From Proteles cristata cristata (taxonomy: Eukaryota > Chordata > Mammalia > Carnivora > Hyaenidae): DNA of 64,000 nucleotides. Position 1 is the stretch's first letter. Every line of letters begins with the position of its first letter. Made by a program: the position numbers and the translations under genes. Shown here one piece after another: positions 34,017 through 45,592 of this stretch. The DNA is taken from the NCBI GenBank assembly GCA_017311185.1, contig JAESUZ010001066.1, forward strand, positions 558,001-622,000, written 5' to 3'. The notes beneath the pieces are model-generated. The model was not told the DNA's origin. It saw only the letters and a program-made list of their open reading frames with translations, and made no database searches.

Positions 34017-35293
34017 GGTCACAATGGAATGGCAGTCCCTGAGATTTCAGGAAAAGGCAGTAGGCCTTTGGGGCAGGCTTTAGAAAGTGCTTTTGCTCAC
34101 AGCAACTTCTTTTTTCCTTGGGACTGTAACAAAGGGCATTTTGTTAATAGAGCAATTTATGTCAAATCCCCTTCTGAGCCCAAGAAAACCGGACTTTTGC
34201 TTCCAGGTTATATTTCTCTCATCCTTCCACGGCCAAGGTTTGCAAAAAGCTCTAAAAGCAGGATTCAATAAATACATGAGCTTGCTAGGAATATTTAGCT
34301 CCTTGGTCTTGTGACTGTGGCAAATCATTCACTTGAGTAGAGCCTGAAGGGCTTTTATTTCCCGTTATGGGAAATACAATCTGGGCGAGATGGAGAATGT
34401 TCTTTAAAGCGAGATGTTTGTGGGTCACTTCAAAGTTATGTGCGCTCACCTAGGCTTCTCTCCTTGAGGAAACTTTGTTAGCATCAGCATGCATGTTTCT
34501 GTATTTAGTTTAGAATGCACATTTCTCCTACCCACTTGCCCCCCTGTTCCTCTTTTTTCTGGTAGCTTTGCAGATTCAAAATGCCTCTCTCAGGACGCAG
34601 TGGAGAGAGGCCTGGGATGTGATGCTGAAATACCAGCTGTAATTTAGAACAATCGAGGCCCCCTGGATGTGTTTTCTGCTTTACCAGCAGTTTGATAGCT
34701 AAGGACTATAAACTAAGAGCGGTGATTCCAAGTCTCTAGAGGCTGCCCTGTTCACAGCCCACCTTCCACACTAGTTTATAGAGTACAACATTGGCTCCTG
34801 CCTTTATAAAAAAGTATTTTCTGGTTCTTTGGACATATTGAAACATGATATTTTTCAAATGTTGAGAAACTAAGTTGGAGAAGACTAAGTTGACAGTATT
34901 CTTATGTATAAATTCCTTTTTTAGGATGGCCTTTCCTTACTTATTACTTATAGTAGCAAATAATCAGCCCAAGTAAGTTATTTCAGTGTACTTATCCATC
35001 ACACAAAACCCATTTAAAAACTCTTGGAGTCTTTTTTGGTGAAGAGTGAGGATGTATTTTCTCATGCAGAAGAAAAAGGGGTTCTGTTTTGATTTTTAGA
35101 AATTTAACAGACATTCACTGAGAATGGCTAAATGCCTTATATTTTGCTAAATGCCAGAGAGTAAGAAACAGTTCCTGTAGTCAAGAACCTTCTGGTCTAG
35201 AAGAGCTTACTTCCACAAAACTCCACTAGGCCATGGATTACTATGTTTATTGAGATTACCTTAAGTATTATAACCAAAAAAGACAGTACTTCT
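34017..35293. other. Non-coding interval, no gene seen
   Basis: Mostly unique. Around 35110-35210, phrases ACATTCACTGAGAATGGC and GTCAAGAACCTTCTGGTCTA recall the same unnamed old repeat as near 29.8 kb. No exon supported. Confidence 0.5.
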
Positions 35294-35307
35294 CAAAGTA
35301 TGTTCTT

Positions 35308-35522
35308 TTTTTAAAAGTTTATTTATTTATTTTAAGAGAGAGAGAGAGAGAGCATGGAGTGTGAATGGGGGAGGGACAGAGAAAGAGGGAGAGAGAATTC
35401 CAAACAGGCTCTGCATTGTCAGGATGGAGCCCGACATGGGCTCAAGCTCACCAACCATGAGATCATGACCTGAGCCAAAATCAAGAGTCGGGTGCTTCCT
35501 AGACGAAGCCACCCAGGTGCCC
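35308..35522 (-). mobile_element. CAN-SINE, perfect 14-bp TSD
   Basis: Minus-strand full-length copy with a diverged head (CTAGACGAAGCCACCCAGG). TSD CAAAGTATGTTCTT is identical at 35294-35307 and 35523-35536. Confidence 0.97.
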
Positions 35523-35639
35523 CAAAGTATGTTCTTAATGTAACTGCTACTTAAAGTGCAGTTTATTAATAGGTAAAACTATAAGAAAGTGTTTTGCAGT
35601 CAAATATGTTTGGAAAAATGCATGGTTGGCAAAGTTAAA

Positions 35640-36260
35640 CAGGACTCTTTGTGGTCCTTCAGGAGCAGGGGTGGTGTGTAGCACCCCAAACTTACTTGAG
35701 CTCAGAGCCCCTTTGCTTAAATATTTCTAGGGCAGGGTACCGCGAAACAGAATTATAGACAAATATCTCAACTTTCAGTCACTTTAAAACTTTATTTAAA
35801 GGAGGCTTGCCAGGCTAGAAAGTTCCAAGATGACAGTGTTCAATGGAACTGGAAGGTCTGTTATGTGACAATTTGCTTCCATTGTTGGAGAGCATCTAGA
35901 GCCTGTAAACCTTTGACCTGACACACCCACGCTCAGAAAATGCCAGCTCCGACCTTGCCTCCTTTCCGTAGCCTTCCCATAGTCCACCACCTGATAAGGG
36001 ATGGGAAGAGTGTGGAGGGAGTAACTAGAAATGTCACGAACCAGTGGTAGGTGCCCAAGGACAATGGCCAATTCCTTGGCTTGATTTGGAGCAGCTGGGT
36101 CAGGCATCGCCCCATGAATCTCCTGAGATAATTCAGGCCCATGACATTTTTCTAAAACTAAGCATTTGTTTCCCCAAATGAAACATTTCTTTGAGGCTTA
36201 GTATGTAGAAATGGTGGAGGCAGCTGTGAAGGAAGTGGCCAAGACATTCCAGGCTCCAGC
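35640..36260. other. Unexplained GC-richer block with AATAAA on the minus strand
   Basis: A stretch of higher GC than its surroundings, with no recognised repeat. On the minus strand, two overlapping open frames (35796-36107, 103 codons; 35933-36142, 69 codons) precede TTTAAATAAAGTTTT (near 35785), which contains a polyadenylation-signal hexamer. I recognise neither product, and no poly-A tract marks it as a processed copy. It could be a decayed pseudogene, an exon, an old repeat or chance. Confidence 0.25.
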
Positions 36261-36317
36261 CCGGGCACCTTGGATTTCTCTTGAACACGGTTGCTCATTT
36301 GATAGGAGAGAGACTTC

Positions 36318-36505
36318 TAACGGTGCTTTACAGATTACAAAGTGCTTTCACTCAATTCCTTGCTTTTGATCCTTCTAACAGTCTCTGGATTAGTATGGCA
36401 GGGATCTTTCCCACTTTAGAGATGAACAATTTAGGTCTGGAGAAGAAAGGATTTGCTTAGAGTTACATGTTAAGGAAATAGCCACATCAAATCAGTATTA
36501 GAACA
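36318..36505 (-). mobile_element. MIR-family SINE fossil
   Basis: Reverse-complement pattern GGTGCTTTACAGATTACAAA, GTGCTTTCACTCAATTCC, TTGATCCTTCTAACAGTC, ACTTTAGAGATGAACAATTT and GCTTAGAGTTACATG fits a MIR3/MIRc-type element. Confidence 0.7.
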
Positions 36506-36514
36506 CAGACACAG

Positions 36515-36655
36515 GGCTTCTCAAGAAATCATCTGGAGATTCTGAGTTAGGGGGTCAATGGTGTGCCCAGAGATTCTGCATTGCTAACACTCTTCCAGGT
36601 GATGCCCATACTGCTCACTCCTGCTAGAGCATACTTTGAGTAACAAGGTTCTAGC
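36515..36655 (+). mobile_element. MER5A hAT fossil
   Basis: Plus-strand MER5A: ATCATCTGGAGATTCTG, CCCAGAGATTCTGCATTGCT, AACACTCTTCCAGGTGATGC and CATACTTTGAGTAACAAGG. Short non-autonomous DNA transposon relic. Confidence 0.75.
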
Positions 36656-37249
36656 CTACAGTGCTCCACATAAATACAAAATAATTGAAAATGTATGGAC
36701 CATTTGTTTCTCAAAAACTATCTTTTTACAAAGGTCTTACTTGAGTAACTGTAAGACTCATGATGGCACTAGGTCTCTCTACAGGTACCTACCTGGCTTC
36801 TCACACTCTCTCAGTCCAATCTGTCATTGTTTTGGCTGGGGAAATTCCTGCTCTATGCTATGCATTGAGTCTTTTTTACTTTGCATTCTTCATATCTGTC
36901 CATCTGCCCCCTGTGTTTAAATAGCTCATCTTGGTTCCATCCAATTTTTTGAAACTCAAAACACATTTTTTTTAATCAAGAATTTCCTCTTATTGAATCA
37001 AACAAGCCCAATTCTTAACTCAGGGCCTTAATGAGTGAACAGTATACAAATATTATAATTATTATCATTTTTGTATTCTGCAGTGAATTCTACGTAATCG
37101 ATACATTTGTATAGAGTAATATTTACTAAAAGAAAAAAATTTTCTTTTTTAACTCTAGTTCCCTTGTGGATAAATTTTTCCTAGGTAGAGAAGCATGTTG
37201 AAATTATATTTTATTTGGTAAAATGAGTAAGGACTACTATGTTACAGGT
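36656..37249. other. Non-coding interval, no gene seen
   Basis: AT-rich with no recognised repeat and no supportable exon. Confidence 0.5.
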
Positions 37250-37700
37250 AGCAGTGTGAGGTAATGGCTTTTAGCTGACCTTTAGAATCACACAGACTTG
37301 ACCTGAATCCCAGAACTTCTTTTATTAAAATGTTAAAAAATTTTTTTTTTATGTCTGAGAGAGAGAGAGCGAGACAGCATGAGCAGGGGAGGGTCAGAGA
37401 GAGAGGGAGATACAGAATCTGAAATAGGCTCCAGGCTCTGAGCTGGCTTTCAGCACAGAGCCCGACACAGGGCTTGAACTCACGAACCGCAAAATTGTGA
37501 CCTGAGCAGAAGTTGGGCACTTAACTGACTGAGCCACCCAGGTGCCCTTGAATCCTAGAACTTCTACCTGTGTGGTCTGGGCAACCTAACTAGCCTTTTC
37601 TATACAATGGGAATAAATGATAACACTTGTCTCCTAAGACTATGAATGTTAGAGAAAAATTTTCTGTTTTACAGAGCGTAAATGATGTATGATTGTTACT
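37250..37700 (+). mobile_element. MIR fossil split by a SINE
   Basis: Left part: GGCAGTGTGAGGTAATGGC-like start, AATCACACAGACTTGACC, TGAATCCCAGAACTTCT. Right part: CTACCTGTGTGGTCTGGGCA, ACCTAACTAGCC, ACAATGGGAATAAATGATAA, CTCCTAAGACTATGAATG. The parts are contiguous in MIR order once the SINE and one TSD copy are set aside. Confidence 0.78.
37321..37548 (-). mobile_element. CAN-SINE nested in MIR, 17-bp TSD
   Basis: Minus-strand full-length copy flanked by TGAATCCCAGAACTTCT (37304-37320) and TGAATCCTAGAACTTCT (37549-37565), one mismatch. The duplicated target is MIR sequence. Confidence 0.97.
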
Positions 37701-38672
37701 ATCAAAATATAACATAGTGAATGTCACTTTAGCATCAAATTCATAAAATTGTGCACAAAGTAAAGGTGTTGAGAAAATAGACTAATGATCAATTGACAAA
37801 TATATAACTTTAAAAGCTACGATATATGATCCTGCAATCATTTGCTTTCTGGAGTGTAAGGTTTGTTTTCTAATTAAAAAAATAAGATTATTATGTATAT
37901 TTACACACCTCCAAATAAAATTCTTGTGTTTTCAAAATAACAATTTATTTTAATTTGGAAGTTTCTTGTTAAAGACTTCAAAACAAAAATATGCTGCGTG
38001 ACATTTGTAATTATCAAGAGTTAGTTTTTGGTAAGGTGTGAAATATAAAACTCCGCAACTCTTGCTGATAATAATTAATGTATCCAAAGTCTTTTAAAGT
38101 AATTCTGAAACAATTTTTGTCTGAAACCTAGAGAGAAGTTGAATGCAGAATTGGGACGTTGGGTCTTTCCCAGAGCATCATCTGTGTTGTAATTTCTGTC
38201 ATTAACAAAATCTCGGTGCCCAAGATCTCTTTTTTGCTGACTCCAAGCCTGGTTCTCCGAGTTGAAGCTGCTGCCAATCTCAGGAGACTCAGAGCATTGA
38301 AGCACTGGTTCATGGAGTGTGTATTTGAGTCTGGACAATGAAGAAGATGCTGGATGTGGATAGATCTCAGAGAAGGAGGCACTAAAGAACACCTGATGTG
38401 GATTAAGAAAAGTAAGGGGCCTGACCTCTTTTGAGCAGACTATGATATGACAGAATGGAAAAAGAGAAATATAATAGAACCAGTAAGGCTGAATTTGTAA
38501 AATTCCCCCTGATGGAGGGATTTGAACATACTGCTGAAGGTTTGCTTTTTATTTTAAAGCTTTTTAATTGTAGCAATCACATGATGAAATCTACATTTTC
38601 CTGATACTATCCAGGCCTTTATTATGCAGAATGGCTTGGATCCAGGAAATACTGAGACCAGGAACCCATTTG
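37701..38672. other. Non-coding interval, no gene seen
   Basis: AT-rich. Minus-strand frames near 38075-38392 have no recognised family. No repeat identified. Confidence 0.5.
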
Positions 38673-38689
38673 GAAGTTGATTGTATGAA

Positions 38690-39361
38690 GGAACTCACCA
38701 AACTACACGCCCGAAAAACAAACAACCCAGTGAAGAAATGGGCAGAAGATATGAACAGACACTTCTCCAAAGAGGACATCCAGATGGCCAACAGACACAT
38801 GAAACGATGCTCAGCATCGCTCCTCATCAGGGAAATACAAATCAAACCACACTGAGATACCACCTCACGCCAGTCAGAGTGGCTAAAATGAGCCAATCAG
38901 AGAACTCTAGATGCTGGCGAGGATGTGGAGAAACGGGCACCCTCCTACACTGTTGGTGGGAATGTAAACTGGTACAGCCCCTCTGGAAAACAGTGTGGAG
39001 GTTCCTCAGGAAACTAACAATAGAACTCCCCTATGACCCAGCAATAGCACTGCTAGGAATTTACCCAAGGGATACAGAAATGCTGATGCATAGGAGCACA
39101 TGTACCCCAATGTTCATAGCAGCACTCTCCACAATAGCTAAAACCTGGAAAGAGCCTAAGTGTCCATCAACAGATGAATGGATCAAGAAGATGTGGTTTA
39201 TCTATACCATGGAATACTACATGGCAATGAGAAACAATGAAATCTGGCCATGTGTAGCAACATGGATGGACCTTGAGGGTGTTATGCTGAGCGAAATAAG
39301 TCAGGCAGAGAAGGACAAATATCATATGTGTGCACGTATAGGAGGATTAGGAGGAACTTAA
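38690..39361 (+). pseudogene. L1 ORF2 C-terminal fragment with one frameshift
   Basis: One frame gives [20 protein letters not shown] up to about 38850. Another continues with [12 protein letters not shown], the Cys-rich [18 protein letters not shown] and the terminal GGLGGT. The switch lies at AAATCAAACCACACTGAG, consistent with loss of one A from an A-run. It lacks endonuclease and RT, so it is non-functional. Confidence 0.93.
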
Positions 39362-39659
39362 CAGAGGACCAAGGGGGAGAAGAAGGGCGGAAATGGTGGG
39401 GGAAAGGGAGAGAGGCAAACCATGAGAGACTCTTGAATGCTGACAAAAACTGAGGACTGGTGGATGTGGGGGGGAGGAGGGGTGGGCATGGAGGAGGGCA
39501 CTTGTGGGGATGAGCACTGGGTGTTATGTGGAAACTAATTTGACAATAAACTATTTGCAAATAAAATAAAATAAAATAAAATAAAATAATACATGGAAAA
39601 AAAAATAAAAAAAAATAAAATATTTGTATGAAAAGAGTACTTTCAAAAAAAAAAAAAAA
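38690..39659 (+). mobile_element. Carnivore L1, about 1-kb 5'-truncated, perfect 17-bp TSD
   Basis: Starts in ORF2 (AACTCACCAAACTACACGCC), continues through the C-terminus and 3'UTR, and ends with a long patterned tail: (AAAAT)n, then further A-rich sequence to 39659. TSD GAAGTTGATTGTATGAA is perfect at 38673-38689 and 39660-39676. The 3'UTR closely resembles the L1 at 33402-34000, so both come from the same recent lineage. Confidence 0.97.
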
Positions 39660-39676
39660 GAAGTTGATTGTATGAA

Positions 39677-40839
39677 TGCAGGTAAAGGTGAGAAGTGGTG
39701 TCCTAGAGAGGTGACCAAGGTCATGGGGAGCAGGATAAAAGAGGAAAATCAATTGCATTTAAGAAAAAAACAACAACAGAGTATTCTGTTGTCCATGTGC
39801 ATTTGAGGAAGTAATAGAAAGGGAGATATTCTCCCTAACCTAGGGGTTGCAAGCCTAGGAAGCTGGTGGAATAGTCACAAAAGGCAAAACCAAGAGATAA
39901 TTTTTTTGCTTTTAGATATGTTTATTTGAGGTAATTCCACAACCTTTGAATGTAGATGCTTTGTTGTCAACGGGATATTAAGAGACCCAAGAAGTAAAAT
40001 TGAGAGGAAACATAGAAGTGGTAGTTAAGGTGTAACACTCTAATTTCTCTAATTAGATTCTCTAATGAGGTAAGTTGAAAAAGAGAAGATACAGACAGCC
40101 AAGAATGGAATCATGCCTATACGGAATGGAAAGAGGTAAATAATTAACTGAAGACAGAGGGGGACACATCAGTGAGGTAGGGGATGGATCAAGTAGAAGG
40201 CAAAATCCAAGGGTTTCATGAAAGCTGGCTCATCAGTTGTGCTCCATGTAGCAAGCGGAAAAGCATGGGGGTAGATTCTAGAGGACAACTATGTCTTTTT
40301 AAATACATAATGAGCCTCTTAGCCTTCATGTATCCATTACCACCTCATTAAACATTAGTGTAAACATGGAAACATTTATTATTGAATAAATTTAGAAAAA
40401 TGGTGATAAAAACTGAGCAAGATTACTCATTCTTGACAAATTAAATTTACTTTGTGTGAAAAAACAGGCAATTCTTTTAGCAAATTGAAAACAATTTTAA
40501 TTGCAATAACAATAGTATATGAATAATTATGAAAATCATGTAATATATTGAATGATTGCAATCATAATAGCATGCATACTAATGTAGATAAACTGTTCAC
40601 TCTTCTGAGACCGACTTCTTCAAAATCTCATCCTTTCTCCTTACACAAGAACAACCTCCCTATTCTTTGCTTTCTAATGAGTCATTTCCATCAACACACA
40701 AACGTTATTTCTTCAATTTTAACCCGTTATAAAGAAAATCTTCCTCAACTCCACTTTTCCTTCAGATTTTGCTCATTTTCTCTGCTTATAAAAAAATTCC
40801 TCAGAAGAACTGACTTTACTTGTGGCCTCCAATCCTTCC
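39677..40839. other. Non-coding interval, no gene seen
   Basis: AT-rich unique DNA. Sequence from about 40590 may already be diverged L2, but I cannot align it confidently. Confidence 0.5.
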
Positions 40840-41835
40840 TCATTGCCTCGTGGACTAATCAGCCTCCTCCCCTACCCATTATCCTTTTATTCCACAAAAA
40901 CAGTTCTGTCAAGGTCTCCAATGATTGATGCCCTTCATATTGTTGAATTCAGTAGTCAATTCAGAGCCTTCATATCACTCAGCCTCTCAGTAGTTGATGC
41001 ACTTGCTCACTTCCTTGGAATACTTTCTCCATGGCCCAGACTGAACTTGTCCCAAGCTCAACTCCTTACCTCAGTCCATCCCGTAGTAAATGGCAACTCC
41101 ATCTTTCCCATTGCTGAGCCAAAAACCTTGGTATCATCTGTGGCTTCTTTCTTTCTCTCAAACTCCACATCCAGTATGTTGGGAAATCCTACTGGCTTTG
41201 CAATCAAACTACAGCCAGAGATCTGGCCACTTCTACTCCTGATGGAAGACAGCATTGACTTTCACCTTGGTTATTACATCTTGCAACTTGTCTCCCTGTT
41301 TCCACCCTATCGTTTTCTGTGCTCCATTCTCCACATAACAGTAGGGATGCTTTCAAGAAATTGGGACATATGATATCATTTCTTTGTTCAAAACTCCTCA
41401 ATGACTTCGCATGTCACTCAGAGTAAAAGGCAAACTCTTCATGATGACCTAGAGGAACCCTATGTCATGGTGCCTGCTACTTCTCTCATTGTGATACCCC
41501 TGATAGCTTTGAGATGCCACCTTAGGGACATTGAAGTTGATGTATTCTTTGCTTGCATCTCCCTGTGGCTCACTCTCTTAATTCTTTTAAGAATCTGCTC
41601 AGATTTCACTTCTTAGTGAGGTCTTCCCAACCTGCCTATTTGAAATTATGAATCCTAGCCCTTTATACTCCAGGTTTCTTCTATGCTTTATTATTGTTTT
41701 TTAACTGTCCCTGCTACCAGATAATGTTTTATTTTATGTGAATGCCATTAGAGTAGGGAATTTTTTTTCATTTCTGTACTCCAGCACCTAACACTTTTCT
41801 GGCACATAATAGGCACTCAATATATAAATGAATTA
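40840..41835 (+). mobile_element. Long L2 LINE 3' remnant
   Basis: About 1 kb of L2 in consensus order: CTCAAACTCCACATCCAGTA near 41158, GGTTATTACATCTTGCAACT near 41269, TTCAAAACTCCTCAATGACTTC near 41389, CACTCAGAGTAAAAGGCAAAC, GTGAGGTCTTCCCAACCTGCC near 41617, and the 3' end CTGGCACATAATAGGCACTC near 41800. The 183- and 126-codon open frames here lie in this relic and are not host genes. Confidence 0.88.
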
Positions 41836-42177
41836 AATTAAAAACAAAATCAGCCTGATTTAATTTAATAAAATTATTTGCATTCATCTCATATTAAACA
41901 TCTGGCAAACTGCTTATATTAACTGTGGACTATTTTTAGCTTCCAATTTAGTGATAATCCAATGATAAATTTCAAAGGTTGTTTAAGTGTTTTAGGAAAT
42001 ATTGGTTTCAATGGGAGCATTACTTTTTGGGAAGTAATGTACATTCAGAGTAAATGCATCAAGAAACTAATATATGTGAGAGGGTCCTGGCATGGATTAT
42101 CAGTGATTATCAGCTTCTCAACAGTGTTCTCCTGGCTATAAATATGTCTCACTTTCCATAGTCAATGATTTAATGAG
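41836..42177. other. Non-coding interval, no gene seen
   Basis: AT-rich sequence with nothing recognised. Confidence 0.5.
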
Positions 42178-42530
42178 AGGCAGTGTGGCCAAATGGAAAG
42201 AGTCTGAGATTTTAAGAAGCCTAGGCTACCCCTCATCAGTTATGTGACCTTGGGTAAATTATTTAACCTCTCTGAGGTATTTCCCTCTTAAAAAATGGTA
42301 ACAGTAGTGAGGTGATTGTGATGATTAAGTCTAAAATATTTTGTGAGCAGGGACTCTGTTTTGTTCACTGCTATATTCTCGATGAGTATTACATATGAAC
42401 AGTGAGTGGCACATAGTATACTCAGTAAAATAAATATTCGTTGAATGAACAAATGAATGAATAATGTGTGCAAAGCATCTAGGCTAGTGCCTGGCACAAT
42501 GTAGGCACTTAAAGATACTAGCTATTATCA
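42178..42530 (+). mobile_element. MIR fossil interrupted by L2
   Basis: MIR starts GAGGCAGTGTGGCCAAATGG and continues with GTTATGTGACCTTGGGTAAA and TTATTTAACCTCTCTGAGG. After GTGATGATTAAGTCTAAAAT it is interrupted by L2, then resumes with TGCAAAGCATCTAGGCTAG, TGCCTGGCACAATGTAGGCA and CTAGCTATTATCA. Confidence 0.85.
42338..42462 (+). mobile_element. L2 3' end nested in MIR
   Basis: GAGCAGGGACTCTGTTTTGT, TCACTGCTATATTCTCGATG, AGTGGCACATAGTATACTCA and ATATTCGTTGAATGAAC are the L2 3' terminus. It sits inside MIR, dating this L2 after the MIR copy. Confidence 0.85.
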
Positions 42531-43252
42531 TAGTTATTAGTAAACTAACTATATTTCTTTAATTATACAACACAGAGATTTAAGAACATAGAATATGTTC
42601 TAGCCATCTTCAACTGTTTTTTTTTTTTTTCCTTATTGGATAGAATTGAAGATGTTTGATAGAATTTACAGAATATTTTTAACACTAGAACTAGAAAACG
42701 TTTTCTTTGGCTTTTCTCTTGATGAAAAGTGCCATTCAACACTGAAACTAGATCTGTAGCTAAAATAGCAGCTGTAATATGTTTTGGTTAACAGTTAATG
42801 TCAGAACTCAATTTCCTTGGGTTTTTGTACAAATGTGATGGTAGAAGTACAAGCAAGTGGTCCGGATGCTTTCACATAACCTGTTCACCTACAGTCTCCT
42901 CTCATGGTGCCACCATGGCAGAGTCCAAATGTGGCAATTAGCCAGTTGCAGTTCCTTATAAACAGACCTCTTTTGTGTTCAACCGCTAACAGGATGGCAC
43001 TGGCTGTATTTACCTCTGAACAGAGAAGAGTTAACAGGAGACAAACTGGAATCAAAATGATCTTCACTCTAGTGACAAGATTTTAGTAACCAGGCATATA
43101 AAGTTAAATTATTTGACTCAGTTCCTGATCCATTAAAGGTGGATAAAAAATAAATATCTCATCCACCTTTCAATGTAAGTTAGAAAGGAAAAGTACTTAT
43201 TTCACCCAGGAGTGCTTTGGTTACAAGCAACAAAATAACATCTAAAGTTTGT
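42531..43252. other. Non-coding interval, no gene seen
   Basis: Unique DNA with a T-run near 42619-42630. No repeat or exon recognised. Confidence 0.5.
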
Positions 43253-43271
43253 TTAAATAAAGGGGGAATTT

Positions 43272-43482
43272 TGGGGGCACCTGGGTGGCTCAGTCAGTTA
43301 AGCATCTGACTTTGGCTCAGGTCATGATCTCATGGTTCATGGGTTCGAGCCCCGCATCAGGCTCTGTGCTGACAGTTCAGAGCCTGGAATGTGCTTCAGA
43401 TTCTGCATCTCCCCCATCTCTCTCTGCCCCTCCCCTGCTCACATTCTGTCTCACTCTGTCTCTCAAAAATAATGTTAAAAGA
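43272..43482 (+). mobile_element. CAN-SINE with intact Pol III boxes
   Basis: Plus-strand copy: GGGGGCACCTGGGTGGCTCAG head, GGTTCGAGCCCC B-box, CT-rich region and CTCTCAAAAATAATG tail. A possible imperfect TSD is AAATAAAGGGGGAATTTT (about 43253) / AAATAAGGGGAGAGTTTT (about 43534), which would make the 3' tail region unusually long. Confidence 0.92.
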
Positions 43483-43539
43483 AAGAACATGAAAATGAAA
43501 ATATTATGAATGCCATTTATGAAATAAAAAGAATAAATA

Positions 43540-44779
43540 AGGGGAGAGTTTTAATATGACATCAGCTGTACCTTATGGAACCAAAGACAGATGTATGGCC
43601 AGGCCCAAGTGAGTGCTGGAACAAAAAACTAGAAAACCCTCAGAAACCACAGCTCCCTAATCAACCGCCTTTTCTTTGCACCATTTATGTTCTTTATGTT
43701 GCTTTGTGTTTCTGTTTCATTTCCTTGATTTTCCCCATAGATGGCTCTGTTGGTTGGTTCGTTAACACACAAAATTTTGAGTTGGTAATCTTAGCCATCA
43801 GTCTAGTAACTGGACAGAATAATCTCAGTAAACCTTGTGTGTTTTTAACTGTGAATTCCCAGAAAACAGAATCTCAGAGACCTTGCTTGGGTTAGGTATC
43901 CTTCTGGTCCAATCAGCTATGGCCTGAGTTTGGGTCACATGTCTTGCTGCCCATTTCGTGGGTCCTGTGGGAACATTCTCTTTGAGATGGGGGATGGGCG
44001 GATTCTTGAAAAGAGGGTTAGAAATAATGTTCAAACAGAATGATTGGTTTTTCTATTTCATGTCTTTAAATTTATTTGGAGATTAAAAAAATAAACTTAA
44101 AAATTCTAAATCAATCATCTCTGTGTTTTTTCCAGTGTATTGGTTTTTGAAGTAAACCAATTATATGATTAAGATAATTGACTTGATTATGATTCGAAAA
44201 GATCCGTTCGGCTCAGAGAAGTGTCGAATGTACAAGTACGGAATTATCCAGAAGGGAACTATGGGTTCAGATGCTTCGTCTGAGGTCATAGCACTGCTAT
44301 TCTTCCCCTCCCCTGTTCAGTGACACCCACTCCACTTTCAACTCCTTTTATCTAAATTAAAAAGAAAATGAAACATAACAAATACGCAAAAAAAAATCTG
44401 CTGGCAATATTTGGACTCACAAAAACAGAAAAAGAGAGCTTGCTTAGAAAGTTTTCCAGAAGTTATGTTTGGTCCCTGAGGTAACATGGTTCATCCCAGA
44501 TAGTTTGTTTTTATTTCTTTTAATGTAATATGTATTTATATTACCAAATTAGCACGAACGGATTTCAGTGTGGTTTTCGTTACCTGAGTACTCTGGAGAG
44601 TCTCTTCCTTAGTTTTATTAATGTCTTTTTCAAGTATTCCTAAATGAACTGTATTTGTATTGCGCTAGCATCAGACATGACTCATAGAGAAAAGTTTGGG
44701 GAATATGGAAGAGTATAAAAAAGTAGAAGAAAGCCATATAGATCATCACACTACCTACAGGAATCAGTTATTCAGATTT
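43540..44779. other. Non-coding interval, no gene seen
   Basis: Unique DNA. The 106-codon frame at 43575-43895 has no domain that I recognise. Several CpGs cluster near 44190-44280, but not densely enough for an island. Confidence 0.45.
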
Positions 44780-45592
44780 TGCTTGTTTCAGCACTTTTAC
44801 AATGTTTAAAAATTTTTTTTCCTAATAGAGGTCATACTGAATACGTGGCTTGGTACCCTGTGTTTCCCAGTTAGTATGTTATAATATGAAGTTTCTTATG
44901 TCATTAAACTCTTCATAAATATCTCTAATAGTGTCAGAATGTCCTACTAAGTGGATGTGTTATGTAGTGAAAAGTTTTGTTTACCTTTACCCTAATAGTG
45001 GGCATTGAGGCTGTTTCCTGTTTTATTTTATTATAACTGCAATATGTGACAATGCACACGTTTTACCATGTAATATTTGCCTCAAGTTTTGTTATGCCCA
45101 TAGGATAAATTACTACAAAAATAATTACTCGGTCAAAGTTTGTACGTGTTTTTCATGTTCTTAAAACCACTTCTAAATTTCTTTCCAGAACACATGTACC
45201 ATTTTACAAGTCCATCAACCATAAAAAGATATCTCTCTTTGTGCCCTTATAGTATTAAGTATAATCGTTAAAAACAAAATAAGCCAAAAAAACCACCTAT
45301 TACTTTTGTGGGGAAAGTAATATCCCATTTTCATTGATAGATAGTGAGGCTGACATTATTTTCTCATATAATATTAGTCACTTGGATTTCTTCTGAGGAT
45401 CATCTGTTGGCATCTTTGGTCCATTTTTTCTTTTGGGGTGCTAATATTTTCCCTATGAACTTTTATGAACCTTTTATTTATTAAGTGTATAACCATTTGT
45501 TATATGATTTAGAAGCATCGCATTGTTTTGCATATAGATGCTGTATATGTCTTAGCTTCCAATCTGCTGTTCTTACTGAAAATTTTTCTTCC

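Noticed and set aside
38681..39361. The longest open frame in the window (226 codons)
   Set aside because: It is L1 ORF2 C-terminus after a frameshift. Its first residues come from flanking and out-of-frame sequence.
40822..41373. A 183-codon open frame that might be a gene
   Set aside because: The sequence follows the L2 LINE consensus and the frame lacks any host protein domain. The openness is accidental within a decayed repeat.
44190..44280. Possible CpG island
   Set aside because: Only a few CpGs in otherwise AT-rich sequence, well below island density.
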